Assembly: GCA_963748105.1 (NCBI GenBank)
Contig: CAVVHP010000019.1
Span: 45,620-109,619 of the forward strand
Direction: 5' to 3'
Length of the DNA stretch: 64,000 nucleotides
Source of the DNA: JAKAGZ01 sp963748105
GTDB lineage: Bacteria > Bacteroidota > Ignavibacteria > Ignavibacteriales > Ignavibacteriaceae
The translations under genes were made by a program, and so were the position numbers. This document shows positions 53,260 through 63,062 of this stretch, in pieces (position 1 is the stretch's first letter; each line of letters starts with the position of its first letter). Below the pieces are notes generated by a model. The model saw nothing but the letters and a program-made list of their open reading frames with translations. It was not told where the DNA came from and did not search any database.

Positions 53260-53886
53260 TTAATCTTTTTTATCAATATTATTGGATGAAAGGTATTTTG
53301 TTCTGCCCTTATCCGTAAAAATTCCTTCAAACATTATTTTAATTATTGTTTCAAAAACCTGGTCACCCGTATATGGCAGATTGGCCAGAACATTGGGTCT
53401 TACTAGTTCGGAAATTGCATTTACATACATCAGTACAATAATTTGCTGATCGATATCTTTCCTGAATGCGCCTTTCCTAACGCCCTCTTCTATAAGGTCA
53501 CTGAACTTAGTAAATGCTTCCTGCTTTCTGTATTCATTAATCCCGTTCCAGATATCCGGTAGATTTTTCTGCAAATCCTCCGGTAATGCGCCACGTAGTC
53601 TTGATGATTGTTTGGCTATATAATTCATCAGTTTTTTTAACTTATGGATAAAATCCATTTCCTGGTCATCACAAATAATATGGCAGTTGGTTTTAATTCT
53701 CAATTTCATGCGCTCAACAATTTCTCTCAGCAATTGTTCTTTACTATCAAAATACTTGTAAAGAGTTTTCTTGCTTATTCCCAAACCATCTGAAATCTCA
53801 TCCATTCTTACTCGAGTGTAACCGTATTGAAAGAATATTTCCTCTGCCTTTACCAGGATTCTTTCTTTTACTTCATTTTCTTCCAA
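53260..53886 (-). CDS. TetR-family regulator of the RND operon
   Basis: This 208-residue TetR/AcrR repressor has an N-terminal helix-turn-helix (residues ~8-52: ILVKAEEIFFQYGYTRVRMDEI, GISKKTLYKYFDSKEQL). The C-terminal helical part is a ligand-binding domain. The start is TTG 53886, with AGGAAG 8 bases before. Two matching palindromes (53908-53937 and 53991-54020) lie upstream and are very likely its operators. Such an arrangement gives autoregulation and repression of the pump until an inducer binds. Confidence 0.94.
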   Translation of the reverse strand: MEENEVKERILVKAEEIFFQYGYTRVRMDEISDGLGISKKTLYKYFDSKEQLLREIVERMKLRIKTNCHIICDDQEMDFIHKLKKLMNYIAKQSSRLRGALPEDLQKNLPDIWNGINEYRKQEAFTKFSDLIEEGVRKGAFRKDIDQQIIVLMYVNAISELVRPNVLANLPYTGDQVFETIIKIMFEGIFTDKGRTKYLSSNNIDKKD

Positions 53887-53907
53887 TTTCTCAACTTCCT
53901 TTCATTT

Positions 53908-53937
53908 AGGAAACCTGTATCGTTTATCAGGTTTCCT
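53908..53937. promoter_or_regulatory. TetR operator-like dyad, proximal
   Basis: AGGAAACCTG (53908-53917) and CAGGTTTCCT (53928-53937) form a perfect 10-bp inverted repeat with core TATCGTTTAT between. It lies 21 bp upstream of the tetR start codon. The distal dyad shares 22 of 30 bases including the whole core. Confidence 0.75.
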
Positions 53938-53990
53938 TTTGAGTGTAAAAAAAACGGCTAATACCGTCTGTTTTCATAGAATACAAGAGC

Positions 53991-54020
53991 TAGAAACTTA
54001 TATCGTTTATTTAGTTTCCA
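53991..54020. promoter_or_regulatory. TetR operator-like dyad, distal
   Basis: TAGAAACTTA and TTAGTTTCCA are imperfect inverted arms around the same TATCGTTTAT core (54001-54010). The two sites are 83 bp apart, about eight helical turns, which could allow cooperative binding or looping. Confidence 0.7.
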
Positions 54021-54132
54021 AAACTACGAAAATTTCACAATTCATGTCAAGTAAAATTTTTAATAATTTATGAGTGGTAATAAGTAATTGGAAATGGATT
54101 GAAAAATGGAGGAACGGAACCAGTGACAAAAT

Positions 54133-55671
54133 CTAATTAGAATTCAGGCTTCTTTCATACTGAGTTTTAAATCTCTTTACTGCTTCATATATAGATTTGG
54201 CAATTTTCTCCTGCCCGTTTTTACTTTTTAATATTGCTGCATCGTGGTAATTGGAGAGAAATCCAGTCTCGATTAAAACACTCGGCATTGAAGCGCCGAC
54301 AAGGACATAAAATCCCGCTTGTTTAATTCCCTTGGAATCGATATTCAGTTCACTGCCCATCTGCTTGTTAAGAATATCCGAAAATTCCTCCGAATATTTC
54401 ATATATGCAGACTGCGCCATGCTTACCAGGATAAAATTTTCATCTGTAAGTTTCTGGTAACGGGCCGGGTTATCTTCATATTGAATTACACTGTTCTCCC
54501 TTTCCGCAATTGCAATTGCTTCCTTTGTCCTGCCCGGGCGCAGCAGGTAGACTTCAAATCCTTCTGCGCTGCTTGGTTTATGGGGGGTGGAATTACAATG
54601 GATTGAAATAAAAAGTTTGCCTCCTTTTTCATTGGCAATTTTTCCGCGTTTATAAAGATCAACTGCTACATCTCGTTTTCTCGTGTAGACTACTTTTACA
54701 TCCTTAATGTTTCTTTCTATTAAGCGGCCAAGTTTTAAAGCAATGCCAAGAGTAATGTTTTTTTCTTTTAATCCACCAACGCCAATAGTTCCCGGATCAA
54801 CACCACCGTGCCCGGCGTCAATTACTATTACATCAAAATTCCACTTCGATTTATTTTTATCGTTGTCATCGATATTATCAAAAACTTTATTGTGTAAAGT
54901 TATAAGGATGTCATCACCTTTATCAGCATTCAGAACTTCACTTGTGGTATACTGTTTCCCGACAATGAATTGAAACTCCGTATCATTTCCTACATTCTTA
55001 ACCTTAATTTTTTTAACCAGTCCGCCCGGGCCTTCTTCCGAGATATTATCAACATCGGCGTGAACATCTCTGAAAATAATAGAAAGAACACCATCCTTAA
55101 AATCGCTCGTATAACTGGAAATCCTTTTAGAAGATTTCACCCTGATCAACGTACCGTTAGCCTTTTCATCTATAGAAATCGCGGGAATATCATAACTGCT
55201 GTACCTGTTATCGCTTTCAGGTTGTGTGTCTTCTGTCCTGGTGGTAAGAACAAGATGCTTGTTTTCATCTAAAATAAGATTTTTATCGAGCGCTATCTGC
55301 AGCGGTTCTATTGCGTATTTCAGCGGAACAAATATCTGGTTATAAATAAGATAAGTTGAAGTAGGCAGCTGATAAACTTTTACTTTATTATCACTGTTTG
55401 AAGTTAACACTACGAAAGGATTTCTCGCAGTGAATTTTAAGTTATAATCATCAAATTTTAATTCGATTTTTTCAGAAGCTGAATTATAATAGGAATTTAA
55501 GGATAGTGCTTTTGCAAAGGACTCAAGCGAAAAATAAATTGTGCCTGATCTTTCATAAACAGGAATCCTGTTACTTTTTAATCCATTGATTAATTCAAGT
55601 GTAGAAGATTTTTGCGCAAAAGATGTGAGTGTAAAAAGCGATATGAAAAGAAATAAAATTTTGTTTTTCAT
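54133..55671 (-). CDS. N-acetylmuramoyl-L-alanine amidase with AMIN domain
   Basis: This secreted 512-residue AmiC-like hydrolase cleaves the MurNAc-L-Ala bond of peptidoglycan. It has a signal peptide (MKNKILFLFISLFTLTSFAQ), then an N-terminal domain resembling the copper-amine-oxidase-N/secreted stalk (~25-110). An AMIN-like domain (~140-235) targets the enzyme to the septum. The Amidase_3 domain (~280-505) has zinc ligands in IDAGHGGVDPG (His), EKNITLGIALKLG (Glu) and SIHCNS (His), and the catalytic Glu in VLIETGFLSN. The gene is single; no activator such as EnvC is in view. Confidence 0.93.
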   Translation of the reverse strand: MKNKILFLFISLFTLTSFAQKSSTLELINGLKSNRIPVYERSGTIYFSLESFAKALSLNSYYNSASEKIELKFDDYNLKFTARNPFVVLTSNSDNKVKVYQLPTSTYLIYNQIFVPLKYAIEPLQIALDKNLILDENKHLVLTTRTEDTQPESDNRYSSYDIPAISIDEKANGTLIRVKSSKRISSYTSDFKDGVLSIIFRDVHADVDNISEEGPGGLVKKIKVKNVGNDTEFQFIVGKQYTTSEVLNADKGDDILITLHNKVFDNIDDNDKNKSKWNFDVIVIDAGHGGVDPGTIGVGGLKEKNITLGIALKLGRLIERNIKDVKVVYTRKRDVAVDLYKRGKIANEKGGKLFISIHCNSTPHKPSSAEGFEVYLLRPGRTKEAIAIAERENSVIQYEDNPARYQKLTDENFILVSMAQSAYMKYSEEFSDILNKQMGSELNIDSKGIKQAGFYVLVGASMPSVLIETGFLSNYHDAAILKSKNGQEKIAKSIYEAVKRFKTQYERSLNSN

Positions 55672-55693
55672 TTACCTGTAAAATAAAGAATTT

Positions 55694-56272
55694 TTACCCA
55701 ATAAATGGAATCATAAACCCGCTTTTTGACTTATAATTCCTGAATTCCTCTTTAAAATGTTTCCCGAGTAATTTGTCTTCAAGTGAAGCACGCATAATTA
55801 AAATTGGGATTTCAATCAACGCCAGCGGAATTACCAGATAACTCAAGACAGCGATCCCCGCTCCCAAATCCATTAAAATTTGTGATAAATATTGCGGATG
55901 CCTGATAGTTTTAAAAATACCTTTGGTAACCAGTTTGTGATGTTTATGTATCAATACTTCCTGTGCGTAATTATCGCCGAGTGTTTTGTAAGCATTAATC
56001 TGAATCCATGAGAAAATAAGATAAACTATTAATCCTACTAGCCTTAATGTTTGATAATTGTCATCGTAAGAAAATGTTCCAACCCGGAATAAGCCGAGTA
56101 TGAACAGAATCAACGTAAGAATGGAAAGAACAAGAGGAATTTTCTGAAGAAAAGTTTCCGGTTTTTCCCTTGTAACTGATACAGTTGACTTTAGCCCTTT
56201 CTTGGCGCCTGTAAGGTTAGCACCAAATGTAGCAATTAAATTTAATCCTGCAATAATATTAATTGGATCCAT
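55694..56272 (-). CDS. Isoprenylcysteine methyltransferase-like membrane protein (ICMT/PEMT family)
   Basis: This protein has about 192 residues from ATG 56272 (first residues MDPINIIAGLN). It has four hydrophobic stretches and the C-terminal SAM-binding signature KGIFKTIRHPQYLSQILMDLG, which places it in the ICMT/phospholipid-methyltransferase (DUF1295-like) superfamily. I prefer 56272 because the frame from 56317 would run through the upstream Trm112 gene. Whether it methylates lipids or proteins is unknown. It begins 2 bp after the Trm112 stop, so the two are coupled. Confidence 0.85.
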   Translation of the reverse strand: MDPINIIAGLNLIATFGANLTGAKKGLKSTVSVTREKPETFLQKIPLVLSILTLILFILGLFRVGTFSYDDNYQTLRLVGLIVYLIFSWIQINAYKTLGDNYAQEVLIHKHHKLVTKGIFKTIRHPQYLSQILMDLGAGIAVLSYLVIPLALIEIPILIMRASLEDKLLGKHFKEEFRNYKSKSGFMIPFIG

Positions 56273-56274
56273 AT

Positions 56275-56490
56275 TTAGTCTGTTGTTTTTCCGTGCTTTT
56301 TCATAATAGCTTTCCATTCTTCAGGGGAAAGCTGTTCGGATTCATCGATAAGCATTATCGGTATATCTTCTTCAATTCTGTAACGCCTTCTTGTCTCCTT
56401 ATCTGTTGAAACAAGTGTGTTGCCATCAAGTACAAGTTCAGCTTTCGTTTCCGGGCAACAGAGTATATTAAGTAGTTCTTTGCTAATCAT
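56275..56490 (-). CDS. Trm112-family protein
   Basis: This 71-residue protein has the Trm112/UPF0434 opening KELLNILCCPETKAELVL, with a single CCP in place of the usual CPxCK zinc knuckle. The second half is YRIEEDIPIMLIDESEQL, as in bacterial Trm112 proteins. Members act as activator subunits of methyltransferases, so its immediate neighbour, the ICMT-like methyltransferase, could be a partner. That link is only inferred from adjacency. Confidence 0.85.
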   Translation of the reverse strand: MISKELLNILCCPETKAELVLDGNTLVSTDKETRRRYRIEEDIPIMLIDESEQLSPEEWKAIMKKHGKTTD

Positions 56491-56548
56491 ATTATTTCCA
56501 GATATGTACTTTAAAATATGCTTTGATTATAAAAATAGCCAGTCCAAT

Positions 56549-57115
56549 TTATTTCAATTCAGGGTACCTGAAGCAACCTTTTATGTGATCGTTCACCATT
56601 CCGGTTGCCTGCATAAATGCATAACATATAGTTGACCCGACAAATTTGAATCCGCGTTTTTTCAGATCTTTACTCATAGCATCACTCTCGACGGTTTTGG
56701 CCGGAACATCTTTCAGGGTTTTAAATTTATTGATTTTTGGTTTCCCGTTTACAAATTGCCATATATATTTATCGAAACTTCCGAATTCTTTTTTTACTTC
56801 CAGAAAACATTTTGCATTAATCATGGCAGCATTTATTTTCAACTTATTACGAATAATTCCCTCATCCTTCATAAGTTGGTTTATTTTTTTCGAATCGTAT
56901 TTGATGATTTTCTTCGGATCAAAATTATCGAATGCTTTTTTGAAATTCTTTCTTTTCTTTAAAATTGTAATCCAGCTAAGTCCTGCCTGGAATCCTTCGA
57001 GTATCAGCATTTCAAATAATTTTCTATCGTTATGACACGGTACTCCCCATTCTTCGTCGTGATATTTTATATAAAGCGGATCGTTTGTAGACCATCCGCA
57101 ACGGGTTTTTTCCAT
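56549..57115 (-). CDS. tag: DNA-3-methyladenine glycosylase I
   Basis: Tag removes 3-methyladenine from alkylated DNA, starting base excision repair. The protein of 188 residues begins with EKTRCGWSTNDPLYIKYHDEEWGVP, with Cys and His zinc ligands typical of Tag. It has the helix-hairpin-helix substrate region FQAGLSWITILKKR and ends with YAFMQATGMVNDH, matching the family tail. It lies downstream of the small exporter gene by 12 bp. Complete by length. Confidence 0.96.
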   Translation of the reverse strand: MEKTRCGWSTNDPLYIKYHDEEWGVPCHNDRKLFEMLILEGFQAGLSWITILKKRKNFKKAFDNFDPKKIIKYDSKKINQLMKDEGIIRNKLKINAAMINAKCFLEVKKEFGSFDKYIWQFVNGKPKINKFKTLKDVPAKTVESDAMSKDLKKRGFKFVGSTICYAFMQATGMVNDHIKGCFRYPELK

Positions 57116-57127
57116 TTTAAAAATAAT

Positions 57128-57448
57128 TTAGTTAGTAGAATAAACTTTTAATCCAACCAGACCGACTATTATCAGAAACATAAAAAACAAACGCATAAAT
57201 TCTTTCGATTCACCAAAGAGTATTATACCAAGAACTGCGGTTCCAACAGCGCCGATTCCTGTCCATACAGCATATGCTGTTCCTACCGGCAGCCATTTTA
57301 AAGAATAGGCCAGCAACCCCATGCTTATAAAAATGCAGACCACAGTAAATACACTGGGCCAGAGCTTTGTGAATCCTTCGGAATATTTCATCCCGATTGC
57401 CCAGGCTGTCTCAAAAATTCCTGCTATGAAAAGTATTAACCAGGCCAT
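57128..57448 (-). CDS. Small multidrug resistance family protein (Gdx/SugE-like)
   Basis: This 106-residue, four-helix membrane protein forms an antiparallel dimer. The family Glu is in the first helix (GIFETAWAIGMKY), and SLKWLPVGTAYAVWTGIGAVGTAVLGI is the signature of the guanidinium-exporter (Gdx/SugE) subtype, not of promiscuous EmrE. The start ATG 57448 is preferred over a TTG two codons upstream. It appears in an operon with tag. Guanidinium, a nitrogenous product, may relate to arginine catabolism in the window, but this is only inferred. Confidence 0.9.
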   Translation of the reverse strand: MAWLILFIAGIFETAWAIGMKYSEGFTKLWPSVFTVVCIFISMGLLAYSLKWLPVGTAYAVWTGIGAVGTAVLGIILFGESKEFMRLFFMFLIIVGLVGLKVYSTN

Positions 57449-57537
57449 TTTCAATGTAGAATTAATAATGAATAATGTAGAATTGATCTCTGGTAAAATA
57501 TGAAATTTTTACGTGATAAGGCAGTTGCAGATTTATA

Positions 57538-60310
57538 TTACTTTAAATATTCCTTCAGGTATCTGCCCGTCCAGGAATTCTTGTTTTTAGCCACTTCTTC
57601 CGGAGTACCTACAGCTACAATTTCTCCTCCCTTTTCACCTGCATCCGGTCCAAGATCAATTATGTAATCTGCACATTTTATTACATCAAGGTTATGCTCA
57701 ATAATGACGATAGAATTATTTCTTTCTAGCAACAGCCTGAAACAACTCAGCAATTTAGAAATATCATCAAAATGCAGACCGGTTGTCGGTTCATCAAAGA
57801 TGAAAAATGAGTGTTTTCTTTCGCGCTGTTTGGTTAAATGAGAAGCAAGTTTAATCCTTTGCGCTTCACCACCCGAAAGAGTATTAGACGGCTGGCCGAG
57901 TTTTATATATCCAAGTCCGACATCCGCAAGCAGGTTAATATACCTCACAATTTTTTCTTCATCCTTAAAGAACTCAACCGCCTCATCAACTGTCATATCA
58001 AGAACATCGACAAGGTTTTTCCCCCTGTATGTAATTTCACGAATTTCTTTTTAAATCTCGTTCCGCCGCAATCGTCACAGGTCAGGTAAAGGTCGGCAAG
58101 AAACTGCATTTCCACTTTTATAAATCCGTCACCCGAACAGGTTTCGCATCTTCCGCCTGGAACATTAAATGAAAAATATCCCGGTTTGTATCCCCTTGCC
58201 CGCGCCTGATGAGTTGAGGCAAACAAATCACGGATTAATTCGAATGCTTTAATATAGCTTATTGGGTTTGAACGGGGTGTTTTTCCAATCGGTGATTGAT
58301 CCACAATTTCCACATTATCAAGATAAGCTGATCCGGTTATCTCTTTGACTTTTCCAGTTTCAGAAATTGAGGCGCCCAGTTTTTTGATAACCCGGTATAA
58401 AGCACATCGTGGATTAATGTACTTTTACCCGATCCGCTTACGCCGGTAATTACAACAAATTTATTCAGCGGAATTGTAACATCAATATCTTTTAAATTAT
58501 TTTCGCTCGCACCTGTAATTACAATTTCTTTAGATTTGCTTATATCTCTTTCAGATGGAACGGGGATTTTTTTCTTACCCGAAAGATATTTACCTGTGAG
58601 AGAATTTTTATTCTTCATCACTTCATCGTATGTACCCATCGCAATTATTTCACCGCCGCCGATCCCTGCCTTTGGTCCCATATCAATCAGTATATCAGCT
58701 TCTTTCATCATTTCAGGGTCGTGTTCTACAACCAGTACCGTATTGCCTATATCACGAAGGTTTTTCAGAATATTTATAAGACGTGCATTATCTCTTGGAT
58801 GCAGGCCGATACTTGGTTCATCAAGAACATATAAAGTTCCGACCAATGATGAACCCAGAGAAGTTGCAAGATTTATCCTTTGTGTTTCTCCGCCGGAAAG
58901 TGTGCTGCTCAATCTTTCCAGTGTTAAATAACCAATCCCAACATTGTCCAGAAAAGTTAAACGTTTTATGATTTCTTTTAGCACTCTCTCACCGACTTTC
59001 ATATCATAGTCTGAAAGCTCAAGTTCATCAAAGAACTTCAATGAATGTTCTATAGGCAGTTTCACAACATCATAAATTGATTTATTGCCAACCAAAACCT
59101 GCAGAGCTTCTCTTCTTAAACGTGAGCCTTTACAGGCTTTACAAAGCGTATAGCCCCTGTACCTGCTTAAAAGCACACGCACGTGCATTTTGTATGTCTT
59201 TTTTTCCAGTTTTTCAAAAAACTTATCTATTCCTATATAATCCCCGAAGCCTTTCCTGATAAGTGTAACCTGATCATTAGCCAGTTCCTGGAATGGAATA
59301 TTGAGAGGAATATTAAAAGCCTTTGCATTTTGAACAAGATCCCGCAGATGAGTGCTGTATTTTGCAGAACGAAATGGTGCAATTGCGCCTTCCGAAATTG
59401 TTAATTCCGGTTTGGGAACAACAAGATTCATATCGATTCCTATTGTCTTGCTAAATCCCTGGCAAACAGGACAGGCACCAAAAGGATTATTGAATGAAAA
59501 AAACCTCGGCTCGGGTTCTTCATATCTTATGCCGCAGCATTCATAAAATTTGTTAAATTCTTTTTCCTTCGTTGTATCTGCATTTACCAGTACGAGCCTG
59601 TTTTCTCCTTCTTTAAAAGTTACTTCTATCGAATCGGATAATTTTTCCCGGACCTTACCTTTTGTTACTTTAAAACGTTCAACAATAACCCTGACGTCTT
59701 TTTTCTTTTTAGGAAGTGAGTTTTTTTCATTCAGGTCTATCAGCTTCCCCTTATAAAAAATCCTGAAGAAGCCTCTCTTTTTTATAAGTTCAATTTCTTC
59801 TTTTAAAGTTCTGCCTTCGTGTTCGTGCAAGGGGAAAGTAAGATAAAATTTTGCTCCTTCTTCCTGTTCCTCCAGCCAATCGGATACAGAAGTTGTTGTG
59901 TCTTTTTTTACTTCATTTCCGCACTGGAAACAAATGGTTTTTCCAACCCTTGCAAATAACAAACGAAGGTAATCGTAAATTTCTGTGCTTGTTCCAACGG
60001 TGGAACGTGAATTCCTTGAGCCGGTTTTTTGCTCAATAGCCACTGCGGGACTTATTCCCTGGATATAATCAACGTCGGGTTTATTCATTCTTTCCAGGAA
60101 CTGGCGCGCATAAGCGGAAAGACTTTCTACATATCTGCGCTGCCCTTCGGCATAAATGGTATCGAAAACCAGGGATGATTTACCACTTCCGCTCACACCC
60201 GTAAATACAACGAGTTTATTACGCGGGATTTCGAAAGTCAGGTTTTTTAGATTATGTTCTCTCGCACCGCGAATAATTATCTTTTTTTCTTTTTTATTCG
60301 TCGCAGCCAT
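57538..60310 (-). pseudogene. uvrA: Excinuclease ABC subunit A, interrupted by two frameshifts
   Basis: UvrA recognises bulky DNA lesions in nucleotide excision repair. Nearly the whole ~920-residue protein is present but in three frames: residues ~1-657 (ATG 60310 to 58337), then 58313-57993, then 57996-57538. The first part has Walker A GVSGSGKSSLVFDT, zinc-binding CFQCGN and CPVCQG, the signature TLSGGETQR and the second Walker A. The later parts have CETCSGDGF...CDDCGG and SNTLSGGEAQR. One A is missing in a run at 58380-58385, and one base near 58046-58052. Adding them back gives the expected SKKLGASISETGK and FKKEIREITYRGK. Probably intact in the cell. Confidence 0.92.
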
Positions 60311-60385
60311 TAAATTTTAATCTGGAATTGGAGTTGCAAATTAATCAAGTGTTAAATTTACAAAAAAAATTGAAACAAAAGAGGT

Positions 60386-60407
60386 AAAAACAGGAGTTAT
60401 AGTCCTG
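60386..60407 (-). terminator. Weak terminator after mlaD
   Basis: On the minus strand CAGGA (60407-60403) pairs with TCCTG (60395-60391) and is followed by TTTTTAC. Only five pairs form, so it is a weak call. It lies between mlaD and uvrA. Confidence 0.4.
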
Positions 60408-60472
60408 CCTTTTATATAAGAGATGAATCAGCCGTAAGATGTTAATTTTTAATAGATTATAAGAATATCGCT

Positions 60473-61500
60473 CTATTTTTTATTTTCGAGTTTCTTTAAT
60501 TCTTCGATCCTGTCGTCAATTTCTTTAATCTTCTGATTCAATTCATCCAGGCTTTTATTTATATTATCTTCATACTCAGCTTTATCCCAGTAGCCCCTGT
60601 TCTCAAAATAACTCTTGAACAGCCAGTTGTGTTTTAAAGCTTCCATATTTTCTGCGAGGCGTGAAGCTGCGAGTCTTGCCGCTTCTGAAGTACTCTGAAT
60701 GTTTTGCATTGTAACGGAAAAAGTTGAATCGTATTTACTTCCGTCAACAAGCATTTGACCAAGCATGCCTTTACCGCTCTGAACACCGGCCATTATTGTA
60801 TCAAGCCTGACAATCGATTGGTTAACATTATCAACCACATCCTGTACGCCTACCCCAAGTTTATCAAAGAGACCGGTTACTTTTTGTAATTCTTTGGTGA
60901 TTCCTTTAAACTAACATTAGCCTGCTCTGTAAGATCTGCAGCATTCCGATACAACCTGTCATCATTCAGAAGTTTACCAATTGAACCCTTACCGCTGTTA
61001 ACTTTCTCGGTTATTTCAGCCAGGCTTTTGGTCATTTCTTTCGTGTACTGAATTACACCCTGTGTCTCATTTAAAATAGCCGTAAAACTGGGTTGTTCTC
61101 TTGTCTGGATGTATCCACCGTCTTTAACTTCCTCACTCTTACTGCTACCAATTTCCAAGACAACTACCTTATTTCCAACCAATCCTTCAGTTTCAATCAA
61201 CGCTTTTGTGTCGGTTTTGATAAATCTTTGAATATCTTTTGAAAGTGACATATTAACCTGAACACGGCCGGTTGTATCGGGAACAATCTCAATTGATTTA
61301 ACGCTTCCGACGTCGATACCATTTAAACGCACGACTGCACCATTTCTTAGTCCCTGTACATTAGAGAAATAGGCGCTAACATTGAAAGTACTTCCAAAAA
61401 TTGCTCCTTTTTTTCCGACCATAAAAATTCCAACTGCAAAGAGTACAAATCCTAAAACAATAAAAATTCCAAGTCTGACCGGTGCAGCGTTCTTTGCCAT
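60473..61500 (-). pseudogene. mlaD: MlaD/MCE-domain lipid-transport protein, frameshifted
   Basis: This is the substrate-binding MCE subunit of an Mla phospholipid transporter, anchored by one N-terminal helix (~9-29, GIFIVLGFVLFAVGIFMVG). The MCE domain is FNVSAYFSNVQGLRNGAVVRLNGIDVGSVKSIE, as expected. The first frame stops at 60877 in KESPKNYKK. Adding one A near 60911 continues as LKGITKELQKVTGLFDKLG into the coiled-coil tail ending at 60473. The start ATG overlaps the mlaF stop (TAATG). Likely functional, with a base lost from an A-run in the assembly. Confidence 0.9.
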
Positions 61501-62252
61501 TATTTACTCCCTTTTTTTTCTTCAAAAAATTCCCTGTCGAAAAAATCGATTAGGAATTCATCATCGGTAGTAGTTAGTTTATCTAGATCACCTTCGTATC
61601 TTATTTTACCGTCCTTCAAAACAACAGCATGGTCGGCAATTATGTGTGCACAAATTAAATCGTGAGTAACTACTACTGCTGTAACATTTAAGTCCTCCTG
61701 CAGATCCACAATCAGGCGGCTGATTTCTTTTGTTGTAATCGGATCAAGGCCTGTAGTCGGCTCGTCGTACAAAATTAACTGTGGCTCAGTAATAATTGTT
61801 CTGGCCAGTCCAATCCTTTTTTTCATTCCGCCCGACAGTTCAGCGGGCATTTTATCAATTGCCTCAAGCAGGTCAACCTTTTCAAGAACTTTTGTTATTT
61901 TCGCATCTATTTCTTCCGCCGTAAAATCGAAATTCCTTATCAGCGGGAACTCGAGGTTTTCTCTTACTGTCATTGAATCGTAAAGAGCTGAACCCTGAAA
62001 CAGGAATCCTACTTGTTTTCGTATTTTATTTAATTCCTTTTCTTTCATCGATAAAATATTATTACCATCAATAAATATTTCACCTGCGTCCGGAACCAGC
62101 AGCCCGACAATACATTTTAGAAGAACGCTTTTCCCTGTTCCGCTTCTGCCAAAAACCACAAAATTTTGCCCTTCTCTTATACTTAAAGAAACATCATCAA
62201 GAACAACATGATCATCAAATGCTTTTGAAAGATTTTTTATTTCTACTATCAT
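61500..62252 (-). CDS. mlaF: MlaF, ATP-binding subunit of the Mla lipid transporter
   Basis: This 250-residue ABC ATPase has Walker A FGRSGTGKSVL (~residues 35-45), signature AELSGGMKKR, Walker B LILYDEPTTGLD and an H-loop THD, all typical of MlaF. Its ATG overlaps the mlaE stop as ATGA. It ends one base into mlaD. It powers lipid transport between the outer and inner membranes (direction debated). Intact, unlike mlaD and mlaE. No mlaC or mlaB is adjacent. Confidence 0.94.
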   Translation of the reverse strand: MIVEIKNLSKAFDDHVVLDDVSLSIREGQNFVVFGRSGTGKSVLLKCIVGLLVPDAGEIFIDGNNILSMKEKELNKIRKQVGFLFQGSALYDSMTVRENLEFPLIRNFDFTAEEIDAKITKVLEKVDLLEAIDKMPAELSGGMKKRIGLARTIITEPQLILYDEPTTGLDPITTKEISRLIVDLQEDLNVTAVVVTHDLICAHIIADHAVVLKDGKIRYEGDLDKLTTTDDEFLIDFFDREFFEEKKGSK

Positions 62253-63062
62253 ATAGGCCAAAAGAATAATGTAATTTTTACAAGGATCGTATCAAATACT
62301 AAAATTAAAAGTGAAGCCATCACAACTGAACTGGTAGAGGCTTTACCAACTCCAACTGTACCATTCTCTGCAGTATAGCCCTTGTACGAACCAACCATAC
62401 CGACAATAAATCCGAAAACAAATGTCTTTGCAATTCCCGGTAATACATCTGAAAAAAGAAGTGAGGGAAGTAATGAATTTACGTATAGTTGAAAATTCAT
62501 ATTCAGCAAAAGTGCTACTGCAATATATCCGCCGAAAATGGCGATAAAATCCACAAATACAGTCAGCATTGGCAAAATAAATGTACAGGCAAGAACCCTG
62601 GTTACAACAAGAAACTTAAAAGGATTTATTGCCGAAACTTCCATCGCGTCAATCTGCTCTGTTACCCTCATTGATCCAAGCTCAGCTCCAATACCGGAAC
62701 TTACGCGGCCTGCAAAAATTAAAGCCGTAAGAACAGGTCCAAGTTCCCTGGTTACGGATAAGGCCACCATACTTGGTAAAAATGATTCTGCCCCGAATCT
62801 TGCCATAATCGGCTGACTCTGCATGGCAAGTACAAAACCAATAATAAAACCGGTAACCCCTACAATCGGAAGAGTCTTAACCCCGAGTTCATCCATATGT
62901 TTTCTTATCTCGCCAAATTCATAAGGAGGCAAAAAAACATTTTTGAAAAAACAAAACGGTAAAAGCAGCCATTCCCCCGATAGTTATAAAAAAATCAGTA
63001 AGTCTTAATTCTACCGTAGTGTAATGCTTACTTTGTTTTATTTTAGATTTAAGTTTTGACAA
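62249..63062 (-). pseudogene. mlaE: MlaE permease of the Mla lipid transporter, frameshifted near the start
   Basis: MlaE is the membrane permease of the Mla system. The frame from 62932 contains VGVTGFIIGFVLAMQ, LSVTRELGPVLTALIFAGRV and ELGSMRVTEQIDAMEV, all MlaE hallmarks, but lacks ~40 N-terminal residues. A TTG at 63062 opens an upstream frame (MSKLKSKIKQSKHY...TIGGMAAFTVLFF) that shifts out after an A-run of six at 62946-62951. Removing one base joins it to KNVFLPPYEFGEI. That is the normal MlaE N-terminus, an amphipathic interfacial helix, so the gap is likely an assembly indel. Confidence 0.9.

Noticed and set aside
57538..58313. Two separate small genes downstream of uvrA
   Set aside because: They are the C-terminal parts of one UvrA in shifted frames; family motifs continue through the breaks.
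58040..58390. Programmed ribosomal frameshifting in uvrA
   Set aside because: Two shifts are needed, neither has a typical slippery heptamer with a stimulatory structure, and similar single-base breaks occur in unrelated genes.
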